In this document: positions 5,363-8,919 of the stretch, piece by piece | Layout: each line of letters opens with the position of its first letter | How positions within the stretch are numbered: the stretch's first letter is position 1 | Source: Bacteroides sp. UBA1773 | GTDB taxonomy: Bacteria; Bacteroidota; Bacteroidia; Bacteroidales; Bacteroidaceae | NCBI GenBank assembly: GCA_002315285.1 | Contig: DCGR01000022.1 | Location: 32,221-41,139, forward strand | DNA length: 8,919 nt | Reading direction: 5' to 3' | Notes under the pieces: model-generated | What the model saw: the letters and a program-made list of their open reading frames with translations, nothing else | Told to the model about the DNA's origin: nothing | Database searches by the model: none | Made by a program: the position numbers and the translations under genes

Positions 5363-8251
5363 TTATTCCAACAACACTTCCAATATTTCATTCGCAAGTT
5401 TTTCATCCTTCAATTTGATAATATTGTCTTCCTCAGAATTATAGCCCAACGCATTTACACTTCCATACCACATAATGGACTTATCAATGATTATCGAACA
5501 AAGTTTCAAGTTCTGTTTTGTTTTGACATGGAAGCCGCATGAAGCCACGAAATCACACTGTTCGTCATTGTAGGATGTAATAACAGCAACTTCTACTCCA
5601 CGAGCACATTGCTCTTTCAGATGAGTAACAAGCTTATTGTTGACAACACGATAAAGTTTTGGTGAAGAAATTACAACAGAGTGTTTTGCGTTGGCAATGT
5701 CAATTGTTAGAGGTTTAAAATAAGACATACCACTGTATATCTGTCTGGTTTCATATGACAAGGATAAATCATCTATTTCATTAAATAGTGTTGGTTGCCC
5801 AAGTTGAATTGTCTGATATCCAATGGAGGCATAAGTCTTCAAACGATTACGGTACATGCTGTCGCACATTGGTTCATGAATGTCAATATAGTCATAGATG
5901 CGAACATCTTTCTTTCCGTCATTTTCTCTATGAAGACGACCTGCATATTGTTCCAGCCTTCCCTTCCATGATATGGGCAGGGCAAGAAACATTGTGTCAA
6001 GTCGTGGATAATCAAAACCTTCACCCACATATTGTCCTGTTGCAACAATAACCATTGGCTCGCTTGCAGGGACAGCCTGAAGTAGTTGCAGAGTATCTCG
6101 TTTCTCCTTCGCTGAACCTGCTCCGGTCAAGCGTATAACATGTTTCACGTAAGGCTTCAGTATTCTTGCCAAGATATCTACATGCTGTTTGATTCCTGTA
6201 AGCACAATGGCGGTTCTTCCGCCTTCAATAGCTTTACGTACATCTCCTGTAATGAGAGAGTTTCGAAGATCATCTGATACAAGGCATTGCTGTAGTGCTG
6301 TAAAGGTTTGCCTATTATCGGTAATACTACGAAATGAAGTAAACCGTGGAATTAGGTATCTGCGGAAAGACTGCTTCTGAATCTGGCTTTTTGCGTCAGC
6401 TGAGAATCGTATTGGCCCGCATTGCATGAAAATAATAGGTTGCTGTCCATCCTTACGGATTGGAGTCGCCGTTAATCCATGCACATATTTTGCTTTAACC
6501 GATTTGAGCACCTTCTCAAATGTTACAGAGGATACATGATGGCATTCATCCACAATTACCATTCCATAATCTTGAACAAACTGTTTGACTTCTCCATCCT
6601 CAAAACAAGATTGCATCAAGGCAATGTCAACAATGCCATGAATGGTGTTAGTAGTAGAATCCAAGCATCCTATTGGTGAGAAAGCTTTCTTGCGACCTCT
6701 CTTTTTGATTGTCTTTGGTTCCTCGGCATCAACTTTCAGGAACTCACTCAATCTTTCATGCCACTGGGTTAGCAATGCCTTTGAGTGAACCAAAATTAGA
6801 GTATTGACTTTCCTCTTCGCAATCAAGGATGCAGCAGTAACTGTCTTTCCGAAAGCTGTTGTGGCATGAAGTACTCCACTGTCATATGCGAGCAATGACT
6901 TTATGGCATCAAGTTGCTCTACTCTTTCCGTTCCAAGGAAAGTAACAGGTATGGATCTACCATGATTCGTCTCGTCAACGATTGTGTATTTCGCACTTTT
7001 TGAATCCAGCATTTTAAGAATAGGTTCCTTGCAGCCTCTTGGCATTGCAAGGTAATCATCCGTAATATCAAAGCATGAAATTATACGTGGTATCCCGTAT
7101 ATTGACATACGCATTGCCTGTTTTTTGTAAAACTCTGGATTACGGAATGCAGCAATACGTTTAATGTGATTGAGCACCTTGGCTGGAACAGACTTGAGTG
7201 GAATGTATATCCTGTCTGCAATTGTAATAGTTATTGCATTTTCAAAATCCGAGCTGTTGATATTCTGAGGCACAGGAGTTACCCATGGCTTGCTCTCGCT
7301 TGATGTTGACAATACACCAAGGTCTTCATGAATATGTTGCTGCAATATGTCATCAACCTTTTGTTCATCAATCTTCTGTACTTGCGCAAGGTAACCCCAT
7401 TGATCTTTATATGCCAGGAATTGGTCGTCCACAAAAACGCTATTCAGCTCCTTTCTTGCTTTCCCCTGCAATGGTAATGCGACAAGATTGCCAAAACTTC
7501 CCTCTGGCATCTGGTCTTGATTCGGAAAGAATCTGTCATAAGACTCAAATGCCATTCTTCCGTCTCGATTCATCGCCTCTGTCAATACTGCATTACCAAG
7601 TCTCCTTGCTTTATAAGCCGGCAACAAGTTTTCAAATAAAATCCACACATGTGCACCTTTTCCTGAGCGTGAGCGCTCTATAGAATATGGTATGTTCCAA
7701 TCACGACAGACGCTCACAAAAGCCAAGACATCATCTTTGTACCTATGTTTGCAACTCTTATCATCAAAATCAGTACATAGAAAAGCACAGTTATTATCAG
7801 GCATTATGGCATATATACCGATAACATCGCAGCAATTTTCATCATTGCCTGTAAGGTGATTGCATATCTCATTATATCCAAGAGGTAAGAAATTACGATA
7901 TGGACACTCTGCACACTTGACAGACTTCTTATCACATACACCTCTTCTCCATTCATTTACACAAACAGGTTGGTACCCTCCTTTGTTTGTTGCTTTGCTG
8001 TACCATCGGCGGGCGAAGACATCTTCCCTTCCACGGAATAGACTGCGGAACAGTGCTACCCTCTCGTCTTTCCCCAGATGCACAGCAGGAAAGATGATGT
8101 CGGAATATACAATCTCTTCTTCGGAATCCGTATCTGTGATTTCATATAAGATTCCATTCGCTTGAAGCAGTTCCTTCAAGCGGACATTCTCAGATTTCAG
8201 TTGTTCCAACTCTCGAAGCAGTGAATCGTATTTGTCTTGCTCTTGGTGCAT
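5363..8251 (-). CDS. TOTE-type primase-helicase with C-terminal PLD-like domain
   Basis: A 962-residue multidomain protein. Residues 1-32 form a heptad-like coiled coil (LLRELEQLKSENVRLKELL). A Cys cluster follows (C106, C113, C116). An archaeo-eukaryotic primase domain has the metal-binding D161-F-D163 motif, the SGKGAH motif with H201, and FPNQD plus GNLVALPLQ at about 242-262. The superfamily 2 helicase core has TTAFGKT (464-470), DECHH (568-572), TATP (594-597), GEGFDYP (743-749) and QYAGRLHR (768-775). At the C-terminus is a PLD-like domain (about 855-962) with GSVN at 930-933. This order matches the primase-helicase proteins of the predicted TOTE conflict systems, thought to act on invading or damaged nucleic acid; the activity here is inferred. 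The HxK(x4)D signature reads K916-L-C918 then D923, so His and Lys are replaced. The ATG lies 15 bases after the stop of the upstream gene, suggesting an operon whose promoter is outside the window. Confidence 0.88.
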   Translation of the reverse strand: MHQEQDKYDSLLRELEQLKSENVRLKELLQANGILYEITDTDSEEEIVYSDIIFPAVHLGKDERVALFRSLFRGREDVFARRWYSKATNKGGYQPVCVNEWRRGVCDKKSVKCAECPYRNFLPLGYNEICNHLTGNDENCCDVIGIYAIMPDNNCAFLCTDFDDKSCKHRYKDDVLAFVSVCRDWNIPYSIERSRSGKGAHVWILFENLLPAYKARRLGNAVLTEAMNRDGRMAFESYDRFFPNQDQMPEGSFGNLVALPLQGKARKELNSVFVDDQFLAYKDQWGYLAQVQKIDEQKVDDILQQHIHEDLGVLSTSSESKPWVTPVPQNINSSDFENAITITIADRIYIPLKSVPAKVLNHIKRIAAFRNPEFYKKQAMRMSIYGIPRIISCFDITDDYLAMPRGCKEPILKMLDSKSAKYTIVDETNHGRSIPVTFLGTERVEQLDAIKSLLAYDSGVLHATTAFGKTVTAASLIAKRKVNTLILVHSKALLTQWHERLSEFLKVDAEEPKTIKKRGRKKAFSPIGCLDSTTNTIHGIVDIALMQSCFEDGEVKQFVQDYGMVIVDECHHVSSVTFEKVLKSVKAKYVHGLTATPIRKDGQQPIIFMQCGPIRFSADAKSQIQKQSFRRYLIPRFTSFRSITDNRQTFTALQQCLVSDDLRNSLITGDVRKAIEGGRTAIVLTGIKQHVDILARILKPYVKHVIRLTGAGSAKEKRDTLQLLQAVPASEPMVIVATGQYVGEGFDYPRLDTMFLALPISWKGRLEQYAGRLHRENDGKKDVRIYDYIDIHEPMCDSMYRNRLKTYASIGYQTIQLGQPTLFNEIDDLSLSYETRQIYSGMSYFKPLTIDIANAKHSVVISSPKLYRVVNNKLVTHLKEQCARGVEVAVITSYNDEQCDFVASCGFHVKTKQNLKLCSIIIDKSIMWYGSVNALGYNSEEDNIIKLKDEKLANEILEVLLE

Positions 8252-8266
8252 GGTATGGAAAGGTGA

Positions 8267-8919
8267 TTAAAACTTACGTTTGAACCCTCGGCATCTCTGT
8301 GCCATTTCTGGAGGCGTGTTCTTTGGAACTCCCATACGTGAATAGAATCCACAATGAGCATATCTGCCGTCGGGTCTATTCATCCAACTAAGATTGGACT
8401 CACACATGAAGCATGTTCTTTCACTAGGGGCTAATGGTGGTGAATTAAGTTCTGCTTGCTTTCGTGCCTCTTTTTGTTCAGCAATAAGCTTCCTTAGTTC
8501 TTCAAGTCTTTCGGCTTCTTCTTGTTCTTGGCGAAGTCTTTGCTGTTCGCGTTCTAGTTCACGTCTTTGTCTTTCTCGTTCCCACTCCATTTCACGTTGA
8601 CGAAGACGTTCTGCCTCTTTTTTGAGGAATTCATCTTCACGCTTCTTGCGTTTTTCCTCTTCTTTCTTCCATTTGTGATACGCTTCAAGGTCTTTCTTGT
8701 ATTGCTCTGGTTTACAGATGCGATATTTTCGACCACTATTCTCTATTAGAAGAGGAACATATGAATTTTTTGGCTTGACTCCAGAACATGAATCTTTCAA
8801 TTCACATGAAGCGCAGAATTCCTCATCTTTTATTTCTATAACCTTATTTGCCTTTTGATAACGTGGTTCAATGCTATCAAAATAATTCTGATTGTTGAGC
8901 CACTTCCTGTCAGCATTAC
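8267..8919 (-). CDS. Unrecognised coiled-coil protein with Cys clusters, 5' part missing
   Basis: The frame is open from the window edge to the TAA at 8267-8269 (216 visible codons), so the start lies outside. A TTG at 8800 could be read as a start, but the frame continues upstream with protein-like sequence, including FCASCELKDSC (C-x2-C-x5-C), so the longer reading is preferred. After this possible zinc site comes a long, highly charged Glu/Arg/Lys-rich helix of about 75-80 residues (from about KKDLEAYHKW to AEQKEARKQAEL), surely a coiled coil or single alpha-helix. A C-terminal cluster then follows with spacing C-x2-C-x16-C-x19-C (TCFMCES, AHCGFYSRMG, RCRGFKRKF), ending in basic residues. 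No signal peptide or membrane segment is visible. It precedes the primase-helicase gene by 15 bases and has similar AT-rich composition, so the two are probably co-transcribed and may work together. I do not recognise the family; a nucleic-acid-binding adaptor is a guess. Confidence 0.8.
   Translation of the reverse strand, partial: NADRKWLNNQNYFDSIEPRYQKANKVIEIKDEEFCASCELKDSCSGVKPKNSYVPLLIENSGRKYRICKPEQYKKDLEAYHKWKKEEEKRKKREDEFLKKEAERLRQREMEWERERQRRELEREQQRLRQEQEEAERLEELRKLIAEQKEARKQAELNSPPLAPSERTCFMCESNLSWMNRPDGRYAHCGFYSRMGVPKNTPPEMAQRCRGFKRKF

Noticed and set aside
8394..8749. Plus-strand frames rich in Ser/Phe/Leu opposite the coiled-coil gene
   Set aside because: They are antisense images of the Glu/Arg/Lys-rich helix codons; the minus-strand frame is much longer and has structured Cys motifs.
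8798..8800. TTG at 8800 as the start of the coiled-coil protein
   Set aside because: The frame stays open to the window edge and encodes plausible protein with a Cys cluster just upstream, so the gene most likely begins outside the window.

Overview
The window looks like a piece of a Bacteroidales chromosome (Prevotella or Bacteroides relatives; genus not decidable here). The reasons are the Bacteroidetes-type promoter (a TTG element about 20 bases before a TAnnTTTG element), the lack of strong Shine-Dalgarno sites, lipoprotein signals of Bacteroidetes style, and a btuB-btuG-btuF-btuC arrangement that includes the Bacteroidetes-specific surface protein BtuG. All recognisable genes lie on the minus strand, so the window is best read from right to left.

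Left part (1-4805): a vitamin B12 uptake operon. A promoter (about 4775-4805) starts transcription almost exactly at the first base of a cobalamin riboswitch aptamer (4625-4770). A 91-base leader with a possible expression-platform hairpin follows. Next come a TonB-dependent outer-membrane receptor (BtuB, 2524-4533), a surface beta-propeller lipoprotein (BtuG, 1381-2511), a cobalamin-binding lipoprotein of the ABC importer (BtuF, 231-1379), and the first 76 codons of the FecCD-type permease (BtuC, 1-229), which runs off the window. The working model is: BtuG captures corrinoid at the surface, BtuB moves it across the outer membrane using TonB energy, BtuF takes it in the periplasm and BtuC (with an ATPase beyond the edge) imports it. 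Bound B12 should shut the operon down through the riboswitch.

Middle (4806-5362): about 550 bases with no convincing gene. It holds several small inverted and direct repeats and a short GC-rich segment. Base composition changes here from GC-rich (B12 operon) to clearly AT-richer (right part), so it is a candidate junction of a horizontally acquired segment.

Right part (5363-8919): two closely spaced genes. The larger (5363-8251) encodes a 962-residue fusion of an N-terminal coiled coil, a Cys cluster, an archaeo-eukaryotic primase domain, a superfamily 2 helicase and a C-terminal phospholipase-D-like domain. This is the architecture of the primase-helicase protein of the predicted TOTE biological-conflict (defence) systems. 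Its PLD motif appears to have lost the catalytic His and Lys. Upstream, 15 bases away, is the 3' part of an unrecognised gene (8267-8919, continuing past the edge) encoding a long charged coiled coil flanked by Cys clusters. This uncharacterised partner and the degenerate PLD domain are the most interesting content of the window.
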